From the NCBI RefSeq assembly GCF_000023865.1, contig NC_013159.1:770001-834000 (forward strand): a stretch of 64,000 bases of DNA, read 5' to 3'. This document shows, in pieces, positions 18,302-27,623 of this stretch. Positions within the stretch are counted from its first letter, which is position 1, and the number at the start of each line of letters is the position of its first letter. This DNA is from Saccharomonospora viridis DSM 43017 (GTDB lineage: Bacteria > Actinomycetota > Actinomycetes > Mycobacteriales > Pseudonocardiaceae). Both the position numbers and the translations under genes were made by a program. The notes below the pieces were generated by a model. The model was not told where the DNA came from, searched no databases, and saw nothing but the letters and a program-made list of their open reading frames with translations.

Positions 18302-19714
18302 TCAGGCGTCGCCGGGTTCCCGCCCGGCGGCGCCTTCCCCACCGTCCTCGTCGGTCTCGCCTTCCTTGCCACCGTCGTCCTTGTCCTTGTCGACGGTGCC
18401 GCTGTCGCCCTCGGCCCGCTCGGTGCGTTCCAGCTCGGCGATCGGGTCGATTCCCTCCCCCAAAGCACCGGTGTCACCGAGCCGCTCGGCGAAGCCGATC
18501 GGATCGTCGAGGTCCTCGGCCGTCGGCATGAGGTCGGGGTGTGACCACAGCGTGTCCCGGGACTTCATGCCGTGTCGGTCACCCACGAGCTTCCACAGGG
18601 CGGAGGCGGAACGCATCCGACGAGGCCGCAGCTCGAGGCCGACGAGTGTCGCGAACGTCTGTTCGGCGGGGCCTCCGGTCGCCCGCCGTCGACGCAGCGT
18701 TTCCCGCAAGGCCTCCGCACCGGGCAGCCGATCGCCGGTGGCCTCGGCGACCACGACGTCCACCCAGCCCTCCACCAGCGCGAGCAACGTCTCGAGGCGA
18801 CCCAGCGCGGCCTTCTGCTCCGGCGTCGTCTGAGGCTCGAGCAGCCCTGACGACATGACCTGCTCGATGCTCGCCGGATTGGCCGGATCGATCTGACCGG
18901 CGAGCTGCTCCAAAGCCGAGGTGTCGACCGTGATCCCGGAGGCGAACTCCTCCACCGTCGCGAGCAGTCGCTGCCGCAACCACGGAACGTGGGCGAACAG
19001 GCGCTGGTGTGCGGCCTCACGTGCCGCCAGGAACACGAGCACCTCGCTGGCGGGTCGCTCCAGCCCCTCGGTGAACTTCTCGATGTTCTTGGGCAGTAGT
19101 GCCGAGGTGGACTCGGGGCCGAGCGGCAATCCGATGTCGGTCGAGGTCAACACCTCCGAGGCGAGGCCCGCCAGTGCGTTGCCGAGCTGGGAGCCGAACG
19201 CCATGCCGCCCATCTGGCCGACCATGGACAACAGTGGGCCCGCCGCCTGCTTGGCTTCCTCGGGAAGTGCTTGCATCCACGCGGAGGACACCTGCTTGGC
19301 GACCGGATCGCAGAGTCGCTGCCACGTGGGGAGGGTCTTCTCGATCCAATCGCGGGCCGTCCACGCCGCGGTGACGGAGGCGCCGGTAGGGAGGATGGTC
19401 GCTTCGTCCAGCCACAGCTCCGCGAGGCGCGCCGAATCCCGCACCGCTCCTTCGCCCGTTCGATCTCCGGCCGCGAACCCCAGCTGCCCCTCGGAGCCGA
19501 GACGTTGCAGGGCGATCTGCTTGGCCAGGTCGTAGTTCACCGGGCCCGAGGAGCTACCGGCTTGGCTGAGCATTTGCCCGAGTTGGCTGAGCATCTGCCC
19601 CAGCTGCTGGAAGGGGTCGGCACCCGAGCCCGACGGCCCGCCGGCGCCCGACGACTCGTCGTCGGGACGCTTGTCGGGGTCGGGGAATCCGAAGCCGAAC
19701 GGTGGGTTGCTCAT
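18302..19714 (-). CDS. zinc-dependent metalloprotease family protein (DUF2342)
   Basis: 470 residues from ATG at 19714 (MSNPPFGFGFPDP). The N-terminus is Gly/Ser/Pro-rich and disordered-looking and contains the tandem heptapeptide QLGQMLS. The body carries the family hallmark REAAHQRLFAHVPWLRQ, with NIEKFTEGL before it and a long helical region after. The C-terminal 70 residues are acidic. The family is actinobacterial; a canonical HExxH is not visible, so enzymatic activity is uncertain. The gene order with the PDZ protease and UPF0182 gene matches mycobacteria. Confidence 0.8.
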   Translation of the reverse strand: MSNPPFGFGFPDPDKRPDDESSGAGGPSGSGADPFQQLGQMLSQLGQMLSQAGSSSGPVNYDLAKQIALQRLGSEGQLGFAAGDRTGEGAVRDSARLAELWLDEATILPTGASVTAAWTARDWIEKTLPTWQRLCDPVAKQVSSAWMQALPEEAKQAAGPLLSMVGQMGGMAFGSQLGNALAGLASEVLTSTDIGLPLGPESTSALLPKNIEKFTEGLERPASEVLVFLAAREAAHQRLFAHVPWLRQRLLATVEEFASGITVDTSALEQLAGQIDPANPASIEQVMSSGLLEPQTTPEQKAALGRLETLLALVEGWVDVVVAEATGDRLPGAEALRETLRRRRATGGPAEQTFATLVGLELRPRRMRSASALWKLVGDRHGMKSRDTLWSHPDLMPTAEDLDDPIGFAERLGDTGALGEGIDPIAELERTERAEGDSGTVDKDKDDGGKEGETDEDGGEGAAGREPGDA

Positions 19715-19817
19715 ATACACCACCGTACGCGGACGGGGCGACAGGGGAAGCACGGACCGGCACCTGGTGACGGATGCCCGCGGACCCGCGGATCAGCGGG
19801 GTCCGTAGGCTTGTCGC

Positions 19818-20963
19818 GTGAGTGACTCCCCGGACAAGGCGGTACCTGCCGGAGAAACCACCGCACAGTCCACCGGCACCGTGCGTGACCGGCTGTCGAG
19901 TGACACGGATTCGCGCCGGGGTGGCCGCCCGCGATTGAGCAGACGTGGCTGGACCATGTTGGCCAGTGGTGTCCTGGTGCTCACGTTCGCCCTGCTGGGA
20001 GCGTTCGTGCGGGTGCCGTACGTGGCGTTGGGCCCCGGGCCGACGTACGACACGTTGGGAGCGGTGGACGGCACCGAGGTGATCAGCGTCGACGGCACGC
20101 GCACCTACGAGACCGACGGTGAATTGCGTATGACGACGGTCTCGCTGAACGACAACATGACCTTGTTCGGAGCTCTCGGTATGTGGCTCAGCGGTCGTTA
20201 CGCGCTCGCGCCGAGGGAGGAGTACTTCCTGCCGGGGCAGTCCGACGAGGAGGTGCGGCAGGAGAATCTCCGGCAGTTCCGTAGCTCGCAGAGCAACGCC
20301 GAGGTGGCGGCGCTGCGACGACTCGGTTATCCGGTGCAGGTCGTGGTCGAGCAGGTCGTCGACGACAGTCCCGCCGCGGAGGTCTTGCAGCCGGGCGACC
20401 GCATCGTTCGGATCGACGGCAAGGACGTCACCGACTCCGAGTCGGTGCGGAAGGTGCTCTCCGGAACCCGACCGGGGCAGACGGTGACGGTGGTGTTCCA
20501 GCGCGACGGCGGGTCGGAGCGTACGGAGTCGGTGACACTGGCCCGACACCCCGAGAGCCCCCACGGTTTCATCGGAATCCAGCCCGCGGACAGGGCCGAT
20601 GCGCCTTTCGAGGTGGACATCGCACTGGAGGACGTCGGTGGGCCTTCGGCGGGTCTCATGTTCGCGCTGGCGATCTTGGACGAGCTGACCCCGGGGGCCA
20701 TGACGGGTGGGCAGAGCATCGCGGGTACCGGGACCATCGACGCGGAGGGCAACGTCGGCGAGATCGGCGGTATCTCGTTCAAGCTGGTCGCCGCCCACGA
20801 GGCCGGAGCCGACGCGTTCCTGGTACCGGAGGGCAATTGCGGCGAGGCGGTCGCCGCCGCGCCGGAGGGGCTCACGTTGGTGCGGGTCGCCACGCTCGAC
20901 GACGCCGTGAGCGCGGTGGAGTCGTTGGCGGAAGGAAAGTCGGCGCCGTCCTGCACCGGGTGA
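19818..20963 (+). CDS. membrane-anchored Lon-like PDZ protease
   Basis: 381 residues. A basic cytosolic tail of about 40 residues is followed by one transmembrane helix (MLASGVLVLTFALLGAFV). A PDZ domain occupies about 175-260 (VVDDSPAAEVLQPGDRIVRI), then an S16 Lon-type protease domain. Catalytic Ser is in GGPSAGLMFAL (about 276) and Lys in GISFKLVAAHEAG (about 318). It probably cleaves or degrades exported or membrane proteins from the outer face of the membrane. Its stop codon is the loop of the following terminator. Confidence 0.9.
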   Translation: MSDSPDKAVPAGETTAQSTGTVRDRLSSDTDSRRGGRPRLSRRGWTMLASGVLVLTFALLGAFVRVPYVALGPGPTYDTLGAVDGTEVISVDGTRTYETDGELRMTTVSLNDNMTLFGALGMWLSGRYALAPREEYFLPGQSDEEVRQENLRQFRSSQSNAEVAALRRLGYPVQVVVEQVVDDSPAAEVLQPGDRIVRIDGKDVTDSESVRKVLSGTRPGQTVTVVFQRDGGSERTESVTLARHPESPHGFIGIQPADRADAPFEVDIALEDVGGPSAGLMFALAILDELTPGAMTGGQSIAGTGTIDAEGNVGEIGGISFKLVAAHEAGADAFLVPEGNCGEAVAAAPEGLTLVRVATLDDAVSAVESLAEGKSAPSCTG

Positions 20964-20979
20964 CCCGGTGCAGGGTCTT
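20950..20979 (+). terminator. terminator overlapping the PDZ protease stop
   Basis: A perfect 11-bp stem (cctgcaccggg 20950-20960 with cccggtgcagg 20964-20974) whose three-base loop is the TGA stop codon itself, followed by gtcttt. It separates this gene from the convergent PPA1309-family gene. Confidence 0.8.
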
Positions 20980-20995
20980 TCGGGCTCGCGACTTC

Positions 20996-21562
20996 TCAGG
21001 GTTGGAGTGTGGCGTGCAGGGCGGCGATGAGGTTGGGTGCCAGATCGGCGCTCTGCACGACCTCGTCGGTGTCCGAGGAGGGCTCCTCCGTTTGCGGCTT
21101 GCCCTTCAGCCGCAGCACGCAGGAGGCCGAGCCGTCCCGAAGGACGGCGGCCACGAGGCGGGCCTCGGTGCGACGCGGATGGGCGGCCGCCGCCTGGCGG
21201 AGGTGGTCCAGGTCGGCCTCGCCGGCCGCGTCGACGTCCGGTAGTTCCGATTCGGCGTCCGGGGGCAACACGATGATCTCCTGGGCCAGTGCACAGCCGT
21301 GGACGGTGTCCGGCCAGGCGATACGCCCCAGCGTCTCCGCGAGATCACCCTCCGGAAGGGGGTCCTGTGCCACCGGGGTGAACTCGCTGTCTTGGTCGAG
21401 TTGCCCGGCCAGGTTCGGTTGCTGGCGGAGGATGTCCGCGGTCGGCACCAGCGCGAACAACTGTGGTTGCTGGTCCCAGCCTCCGCTCGCGACGAACTCC
21501 TCGACCTCGCGCGCCAACGCGGCTACGCTTCCGGAGTCTGCTTGGTTCCCGCTCTGCGTCAT
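20996..21562 (-). CDS. PPA1309 family protein
   Basis: 188 residues, acidic, no signal or membrane segment. The recognised pattern is AREVEEFVASGGWDQQPQLFALVPT near the N-terminus with IAWPDTVHGCALAQEIIVLP in the middle and a helical C-terminus ending NLIAALHATLQP. This actinobacterial family has no established function. It lies divergent from the UPF0182 gene with about 150 bases between them, and such proteins are usually neighbours of the PDZ protease and UPF0182 genes. Confidence 0.8.
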   Translation of the reverse strand: MTQSGNQADSGSVAALAREVEEFVASGGWDQQPQLFALVPTADILRQQPNLAGQLDQDSEFTPVAQDPLPEGDLAETLGRIAWPDTVHGCALAQEIIVLPPDAESELPDVDAAGEADLDHLRQAAAAHPRRTEARLVAAVLRDGSASCVLRLKGKPQTEEPSSDTDEVVQSADLAPNLIAALHATLQP

Positions 21563-21716
21563 GGCGCCATCCTGGCAGGTGGACCGCGACCGTGACGTGG
21601 CGCCCGTTTTGGGGGGCTTCGGGAACTCACACGGCGGTCCGTACAGTTAGGGAATCAGGGACGCTCGCAGGTCAGCGCCCTGACAACGACAGCCTTGACC
21701 ACGGGGAGTGTGCGTA

Positions 21717-24683
21717 GTGGCCACCCGGCCCTCAGCCAGCCTGCCGAAACTGTCGCGGCGTGCCCGCGTACTGTTGATCATCGCGGCCGTCATCGTCCTT
21801 CTGCTTCTACTCGGTGCCCGGTTGCTGGATACGTACGTCGACTGGCTGTGGTACGGAGAGGTCGGCGCACGTGGCGTGTTCGGCACGATCCTGCTGACAC
21901 GCGTCGTGACGTTCTTCGCGACCGGCGCGTTGGTGGGTGGTCTGCTCGCGCTGAGTCTGTGGCTCGCGTATCGCACGCGGCCGGTGTTCGTTCCCGTGAC
22001 CTCCATGGAGGACCCCCTCGCGCGGTATCGGTCGACGGTGGTCGCGCGGCCCAAGCTGTTCGGCATCGGCATCCCGGTGGTGGCCGGGCTCATCGCGGGG
22101 GCCAGCGGGCAGAGTAACTGGGAAGTCGTGCAGATGTGGCTGCACGGCACGGAGTTCGGTCGCACCGACCCGGTGTTCGGCAAGGACGCCAGCTTCTTCA
22201 CGTTCGACCTGCCGTTCTACGGCTGGGTGCTCGGCTGGATCTTCGTGGCGCTGATCGTGTCGTTCATCGGCGCCGTGGCGACGCACTACCTCTTCGGGGG
22301 TATCCGCCTGGCCGGCCGCGGTGGGGAGATCTCCGGCCCCGCTCGGGTGCACCTGCTCGTGCTGGTCGGCGTGTTCGTGCTGTTCAAGGCGCTGGAGTTC
22401 TTCTTCGACCGTTACCAGCTGTTGCAGGCGGGCCGTAACGATCTGTTCACGGGTGCCGCCTACACCGATCTGCACGCGGGGATGCCGGCGAAGCTGATCC
22501 TGCTGTGCATCTGCGTGCTGTGCGCGATCGCTTTCTTCGTGGGGGCGTTCCTGCGGAACATCCAGCTGCCCGCCATCGCGTTGGTCCTGCTGCTGTTGTC
22601 GGGACTGATCCTCGGGTTGGCCTGGCCCGCCGTGCTGGAGCAGTTCTCGGTTCGTCCGAACGCCAACCAGAAGGAAGCGACGTCGATCGAGCACAACATG
22701 GAGGCGACCCAGTACGCCTACCAGCTCGATCCGGAGCACGTCGAGATCGATGAGGAGTACACGGGTAACACCGAGGCCTCACCGGAGGAGATCCGGGCGG
22801 ACGAGGGCACGATCCCGAACATCCGCATCCTCGACCCGAACGTGCTGAGTCCCACCTTCACCCAGCGTGTGGGGCGGGAGAACTTCTACGGCTTCCCGGA
22901 GAAGCTCGACGTCGACCGCTACACCGTGGACGGCGAGGAACAGGCGTACATCGTCGCCGCGAAGGAGATCAACACCAACGGTTTGGCGGAGAACCAGCAG
23001 ACCTGGATCAACCGTCACCTGGTGTACACGCACGGTAACGGATTCGTCGCGGCCCCGGCCAACACCGTCGACCGCGCGCTCGAGGACGCCGACAGCGACG
23101 GCGGTTACCCACTGGCGCGGACCAGTGACACTCAGAATCCGGAAGGTGCGGGTATCCGGGTCGACGAGCCGCGGATCTACTACGGCGAACTGGCGACCGA
23201 TTACGCGATCGTCGGTGGTACGCCGGGACAGGCGCCCGGGGAGTACGACACCGCCACCGACCGCAGCTACCTCTACCAGGGCAAGGGCGGGGTGCCCATC
23301 GACAACCTGTTCAACAGGTTGGTCTTCGCCGCGCAGTACGGGGAGCGGAACATCCTGTTCTCCGACCAGATCAGCGAGGGCGCGAAGATCATGTACAACC
23401 GGGACCCGCGGGAGCGGGTCGAGAAGGTGGCGCCCTGGTTGACCGTGGACAGCGATCCTTACCCGGCCGTGATCGACGGGCGGATCCAGTGGATCGTCGA
23501 CGGTTACACGACCCTGAACAACTACCCGTACTCGCAGCTCACCTCGCTGGGCGGGGCCACGGAGGACTCGCTGACCGGGGTGGCGCGTCAGCAGGACAAC
23601 CGGATCAACTACATCCGTAACTCCGTGAAGGCGACGGTCGACGCGTTCGACGGCACCGTCACGTTGTACGCGATGGACGAGAACGACCCGGTGCTGCAGA
23701 CGTGGATGAAGGCGTTCCCCGGGATGGTGCAGCCGCACGAGACGATCAGTGACGAACTGCGGGCGCACTTCCGGTACCCGGAGGACATGTTCAAGGTCCA
23801 GCGTGAGCTGCTGACGAAGTACCACGTGAAGAACGCTCAGGAGTTCTACTCGACCCAGACCTTCTGGAACGTGCCGCAGGACCCGACCATCGAGGGCGGG
23901 CTCGACCCGAACTCCGACACGGCGAACCAGCCGCCGTACTACGTCTACGCCCAGGCGCCGGGGCAGGACAAGCCGACGTTCCAGATCACGAGCGCGTTGA
24001 CGCCGCTGGCCCGGCAGTACCTGGCGGCGTGGATGACGGTGTCGTCGGACCCCGAGGACTACGGCAAGATGACGGTGCTGAAGCTGCCCACCGGCGGCGG
24101 TCAGCAACTTGAGGGACCCGTTCAGGTTCAGAACGCTTTCCAGAGCAACCCGAAGTTCACCCAGGACCGTACGCTGCTCGGGAACCAGAGCGTCGACATC
24201 ATCTACGGCAACCTGCTGACACTGCCGGTCGCGGGCGGATTCCTCTACGTGGAACCCGTGTACATCCAGCAGCGCAACGCCCAGAGCTATCCGCAGCTCG
24301 CCCGGGTGCTGGTGTCGTTCGGTGGCCGGATCGGAGTCGCCTCGACCCTCAACGAGGCCCTGGACGAGGTGTTCGGTGAGGGAACCGGTGAGGCGGCCAC
24401 CGGACCCGCGCAGGAAGAAGCCGGTGGTGACGGCAGCGGTGATGACGAGCAACAGCAGGCACCGCCTCCGAAGGACGAGCAGCGCGAGCCCGACCAACAG
24501 AAGACGCCGCCGCAGGACAGCGGGGACAGCGACATGGACCAAGCGGTGGCCGATATCCGGGCCGCGTTGCGGAAGTTGAAGAACGCGCAGCAGTCCGGTG
24601 ACTTCGCCGCGCAGGGCGAGGCGCTGGAGGAACTGGATGCGGCTACCCGGCGGTACGAGGAGGCCGCAGGGTCGGGGAACTAG
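21717..24683 (+). CDS. UPF0182 family large membrane protein
   Basis: 988 residues. About seven transmembrane helices occupy the first 320 residues (beginning VLLIIAAVIVLLLLLGARLL). A very large extracytoplasmic region follows with the family marks NQKEATSIEHNMEATQYAY, YGEL and KGGVPIDNLFNRLVFA. The last 110 residues are acidic, Gln-rich and low in complexity, ending in a helical segment. GTG at 21717 has ggggag eight bases upstream. Function is unknown; the family is widespread in actinobacteria. Confidence 0.93.
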   Translation: MATRPSASLPKLSRRARVLLIIAAVIVLLLLLGARLLDTYVDWLWYGEVGARGVFGTILLTRVVTFFATGALVGGLLALSLWLAYRTRPVFVPVTSMEDPLARYRSTVVARPKLFGIGIPVVAGLIAGASGQSNWEVVQMWLHGTEFGRTDPVFGKDASFFTFDLPFYGWVLGWIFVALIVSFIGAVATHYLFGGIRLAGRGGEISGPARVHLLVLVGVFVLFKALEFFFDRYQLLQAGRNDLFTGAAYTDLHAGMPAKLILLCICVLCAIAFFVGAFLRNIQLPAIALVLLLLSGLILGLAWPAVLEQFSVRPNANQKEATSIEHNMEATQYAYQLDPEHVEIDEEYTGNTEASPEEIRADEGTIPNIRILDPNVLSPTFTQRVGRENFYGFPEKLDVDRYTVDGEEQAYIVAAKEINTNGLAENQQTWINRHLVYTHGNGFVAAPANTVDRALEDADSDGGYPLARTSDTQNPEGAGIRVDEPRIYYGELATDYAIVGGTPGQAPGEYDTATDRSYLYQGKGGVPIDNLFNRLVFAAQYGERNILFSDQISEGAKIMYNRDPRERVEKVAPWLTVDSDPYPAVIDGRIQWIVDGYTTLNNYPYSQLTSLGGATEDSLTGVARQQDNRINYIRNSVKATVDAFDGTVTLYAMDENDPVLQTWMKAFPGMVQPHETISDELRAHFRYPEDMFKVQRELLTKYHVKNAQEFYSTQTFWNVPQDPTIEGGLDPNSDTANQPPYYVYAQAPGQDKPTFQITSALTPLARQYLAAWMTVSSDPEDYGKMTVLKLPTGGGQQLEGPVQVQNAFQSNPKFTQDRTLLGNQSVDIIYGNLLTLPVAGGFLYVEPVYIQQRNAQSYPQLARVLVSFGGRIGVASTLNEALDEVFGEGTGEAATGPAQEEAGGDGSGDDEQQQAPPPKDEQREPDQQKTPPQDSGDSDMDQAVADIRAALRKLKNAQQSGDFAAQGEALEELDAATRRYEEAAGSGN

Positions 24684-24886
24684 CGTCTTCGACCTGGTCG
24701 GCCACATGGTCGACAGGGATCGGCCGAAAGGCGTGTGATCTGGCGTACACCCACTTTGCGCTGAGGGGAAACCTTGGCGTAAGGTGGGTGTTGCCGTAGT
24801 CGCGAAGGCTGTATCGGCTACGGTGATCCCCACCGACCCCCCTGGAAACAGGGGAACGGGGATGTGTTAGAGTAGAGGTACAACGA

Positions 24887-24960
24887 CGCGGGGTGGAGCA
24901 GTTCGGTAGCTCGCTGGGCTCATAACCCAGAGGTCGCAGGTTCGAATCCTGTCCCCGCTA
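24887..24960 (+). tRNA. initiator tRNA-fMet (CAT)
   Basis: A 74-base cloverleaf. The acceptor stem starts with C1 that does not pair with U72, and the anticodon stem has three consecutive G-C pairs (gggctcataaccc); both mark an initiator tRNA. The T-loop is ggttcgaatcc and the CCA end is not encoded. A -10-like tagagt lies at 24868-24873, giving a start about 8 bases before the mature 5' end. A small ccctg-gaaa-caggg hairpin at 24839-24854 may belong to the preceding transcript. Confidence 0.97.
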
Positions 24961-24966
24961 CTGATG

Positions 24967-25002
24967 AGCAAAGGCCCGGACTTCATGGTCCGGGCCTTTG
25001 CT
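24967..25002 (+). terminator. terminator of initiator tRNA
   Basis: A perfect 15-bp stem (agcaaaggcccggac with gtccgggcctttgct) and a six-base loop, six bases after the tRNA. Confidence 0.9.
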
Positions 25003-25041
25003 GTGTGTCACCATCGCGATGCACAGAGTGAACCAAGGGTT

Positions 25042-25073
25042 CCACTGTGGACGACATCTTGACCACTGTGGAC
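25042..25073 (+). promoter_or_regulatory. paired repeats upstream of the PadR gene, possible operator
   Basis: The sequence ccactgtggac occurs at 25042-25052 and again at 25063-25073, exactly 21 bases (two helical turns) apart. Each copy holds the small palindrome ccac-t-gtgg. A -35-like ttgacc overlaps the second copy. The gene start is 31 bases on. Autorepression by PadR proteins is common, but this site is an inference. Confidence 0.4.
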
Positions 25074-25103
25074 AGATGGCGATTTTCGTGGCACGGTAGA
25101 GAC

Positions 25104-25604
25104 GTGTCCGATTTGAACGCAACTGCCGCAGCATTACTAGGTTTGCTCCACGATGGTCCCGCGACCGGTGGTCAGCTCGTCGCGGCGGCTGAGGAACGAT
25201 TCGGCACGTTCTTCAGCGTCACGAGGAGCCAGGTCTACCGGGAGCTCCCAGCGCTGCACAAGGAAGGGTATGTGCGGCTCGGGAAGCAGGGGCCCCGATC
25301 CAGCCAGCAATATGTCCTCACAGCAGCGGGGAAGAAGGCCTTCAAGGCCTGGCTGATGAGCCCGTCCTCGCCTGACCACCTGCGGAGTCCGCTGATTCTC
25401 AGGATCGTGAACTCCGGTGTGCTCACGCCGAAGCAGCGCGCCAACCTGTTCGCCACCGCCAGGGAGACCTACAAGGCGGAATTGGACGAGGCGCGGGCCG
25501 CGGTGAAGGCCGCGACCGATCCGGTGGAGAAGGCGGTCGCCGAGTTCGGTCAAGCACATGCCAGGGCCGCGCTGAAGCTGCTGGACACCGTGTCGTCGGA
25601 CTGA
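25104..25604 (+). CDS. PadR family transcriptional regulator
   Basis: 166 residues from GTG at 25104 (MSDLNATAAALLGLL). The winged helix covers about 1-85 with LHDGPATGGQLVAAAEERFG, then VTRSQVYRELPALHKEGYVRL (recognition helix and following strand) and the wing QYVLTAAGKKAF. A C-terminal helical dimerisation region of the Vir/PadR C-terminal type follows. It is probably a repressor responding to a small molecule; no obvious target is adjacent, as the next gene is prfB. Its own upstream repeats suggest autoregulation. Confidence 0.85.
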   Translation: MSDLNATAAALLGLLHDGPATGGQLVAAAEERFGTFFSVTRSQVYRELPALHKEGYVRLGKQGPRSSQQYVLTAAGKKAFKAWLMSPSSPDHLRSPLILRIVNSGVLTPKQRANLFATARETYKAELDEARAAVKAATDPVEKAVAEFGQAHARAALKLLDTVSSD

Positions 25605-25700
25605 CGATCCACGGCGAGACGGCTCACGACAACGATGCAAACGGCGAGTCCGAGCGACCGCCGGGAAGCGGTCGCTCGATTTGCCGTAACCTTGTGTTTC

Positions 25701-26807
25701 GTGAGTGCCGACTTCGAAGCAGCCCTGAAAGATCTCGGCGGCAAGCTGGCCCAGGTCGAGGCCGTGATGGACCTGGACGCGCTCCGCAGGGAGGTCGCCG
25801 AGCTGGAGGAAGAAGCCGCGCGTCCCGACCTTTGGAACGATCCTGAGGTGGCGCAGCGGGTGACCAGCCAGCTCTCGCACAAACAGGCATCGCTACGCAA
25901 GGTGAGTGAACTGCGTCAGCGTGTCGATGACCTGGGGGTGTTGCACGAACTGGCTGAAGCCGAGGGCGACAAGGCGAGTCTTGCCGAGGCGGAGGCGGAG
26001 CTTGCGCAGCTGACCAAGGACGTCAACGCCCTCGAGGTGCGCACCCTGCTGTCCGGTGAGTACGACGAGCGCAACGCCGTCGTGACCATCCGGTCGGAAG
26101 CCGGTGGTGTGGACGCGGCCGACTGGGCCGAGATGCTGCTGCGCATGTATCTGCGGTGGGCGGAACGGCATAACTACCCGACCGAGATCTACGACATCTC
26201 CTACGCCGAGGAAGCGGGCATCAGGTCGGCGACTTTCAAGATCAGCGGTCCCTATCTCTACGGCACGCTTTCCGTCGAACAAGGCACCCACCGCCTGGTG
26301 CGCATCTCGCCGTTCGACAACCAGAACCGGCGTCAGACGTCCTTCGCTCACGTCGAGGTGCTCCCCGAGGTCGAGGAGATCGACCACGTCGAGATCCCGG
26401 AGAAGGACATCCGGGTGGACGTCTACCGTTCGTCGGGGCCCGGTGGGCAGAGCGTGAACACCACCGACTCCGCCGTGCGGATCACCCACCTGCCCACGGG
26501 CATCGTGGTGTCCTGCCAGAACGAGAAGTCACAGCTGCAGAACAAGGCGTCGGCGATGAAGGTGCTGCAGGCGAAGCTGTTGCAGCGCAAGAAGGAGGAG
26601 GAACGCGCGGAGCTGGATGCCCTGCGTGACAGCGGGTCGAGCTGGGGTAACCAGATGCGTTCCTATGTCCTGCACCCGTATCAGCTGGTCAAGGACCTGC
26701 GCACCGACTACGAGGTGGGTAACCCGTCGGCCGTTCTCGACGGTGAGCTGGACGGTTTTCTCGAGGCCGGCATCCGGTGGCGTAAGCAGCAAGCCGAGGC
26801 CGCCTGA
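25701..26807 (+). CDS. prfB: peptide chain release factor 2
   Basis: 368 residues. It terminates translation at UGA and UAA. Domain order is a helical N-terminal domain (1-110), the stop-recognition domain with the RF2-specific SPF tripeptide ([11 protein letters not shown], near 203), and the catalytic GGQ loop ([14 protein letters not shown], near 247). GTG at 25701 is the start. The frame is continuous with no internal UGA, so the programmed frameshift used in many other bacteria is absent. It is the first gene of the classical prfB-ftsE-ftsX-smpB block. Confidence 0.97.
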   Translation: MSADFEAALKDLGGKLAQVEAVMDLDALRREVAELEEEAARPDLWNDPEVAQRVTSQLSHKQASLRKVSELRQRVDDLGVLHELAEAEGDKASLAEAEAELAQLTKDVNALEVRTLLSGEYDERNAVVTIRSEAGGVDAADWAEMLLRMYLRWAERHNYPTEIYDISYAEEAGIRSATFKISGPYLYGTLSVEQGTHRLVRISPFDNQNRRQTSFAHVEVLPEVEEIDHVEIPEKDIRVDVYRSSGPGGQSVNTTDSAVRITHLPTGIVVSCQNEKSQLQNKASAMKVLQAKLLQRKKEEERAELDALRDSGSSWGNQMRSYVLHPYQLVKDLRTDYEVGNPSAVLDGELDGFLEAGIRWRKQQAEAA

Positions 26808-26870
26808 GCCCAGTCGGGGACTCGGTGGGTAACCGTGGCCTAACCGTCCCCGACTGTAGGATGATCGACC

Positions 26871-27560
26871 GTGATCCGGCTCGATAGTGTCTCCAAGGTC
26901 TACAAGACCTCCTCACGCCCCGCGCTCGAGAACGTCTCGGTCGAGGTGGACAAGGGAGAGTTCGTCTTCCTCATCGGCCCGTCGGGTTCTGGTAAGTCGA
27001 CGTTCCTGCGGTTGTTGCTGCGCGAGGAAGTGCCCAGCAAGGGCCGGGTGATGGTGTCGAACTTCGACGTGGCCAAACTCCCCCGGCGTAAGGTCCCTCG
27101 GCTGCGGCAGACCATCGGGTGTGTGTTCCAGGACTTCCGGCTGCTGACCAACAAGACCGTCGCGGAGAACGTCGCCTTCGCCCTCGAGGTGATCGGCAAG
27201 CCGAAGCGAACCATCACCAAGGTTGTCCCCGAGGTGTTGGAATTGGTGGGCCTCGACGGTAAGGCCGATCGCATGCCGCACGAGCTTTCCGGTGGTGAGC
27301 AGCAGAGGGTGGCCATCGCGCGGGCCTTCGTCAACAGGCCACTGGTGCTGTTGGCCGATGAGCCCACCGGGAACCTGGACCCCGACACCAGTCAGGACAT
27401 CATGCTGCTGTTGGAGCGCATCAACCGCACCGGGACGACGGTGCTCATGGCCACTCACGACCACTCGATCGTCGACTCGATGCGTCGTCGGGTCGTCGAA
27501 CTCGATCACGGGCGCGTGATCCGAGACGACCGGCGTGGAGTGTACGGAGTCGGTCGCTGA
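26871..27560 (+). CDS. ftsE: cell division ATP-binding protein FtsE
   Basis: 229 residues, a complete ABC ATPase. Walker A is GPSGSGKST (about 36-44), the signature is [14 protein letters not shown], Walker B is [13 protein letters not shown] and the switch histidine is in MATHDHSIV. With FtsX it forms an ABC-type complex at the division septum that controls cell-wall hydrolases. A GTG start follows prfB by 63 bases. It is co-transcribed with ftsX. Confidence 0.97.
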   Translation: MIRLDSVSKVYKTSSRPALENVSVEVDKGEFVFLIGPSGSGKSTFLRLLLREEVPSKGRVMVSNFDVAKLPRRKVPRLRQTIGCVFQDFRLLTNKTVAENVAFALEVIGKPKRTITKVVPEVLELVGLDGKADRMPHELSGGEQQRVAIARAFVNRPLVLLADEPTGNLDPDTSQDIMLLLERINRTGTTVLMATHDHSIVDSMRRRVVELDHGRVIRDDRRGVYGVGR

Positions 27561-27623
27561 TCTAGGCCAGCTCCGCCCCGCCCTACCCACCCACTTCCCC
27601 CAACCCAAGGAAACGCCCTACCG

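Noticed and set aside
22779-24833. 684-codon open frame antisense to the UPF0182 gene
   Set aside because: Mirror frame of a well-recognised protein; composition typical of antisense reading.
25701-26807. Programmed frameshift in prfB
   Set aside because: The frame is continuous with no internal UGA or shift site near the start.
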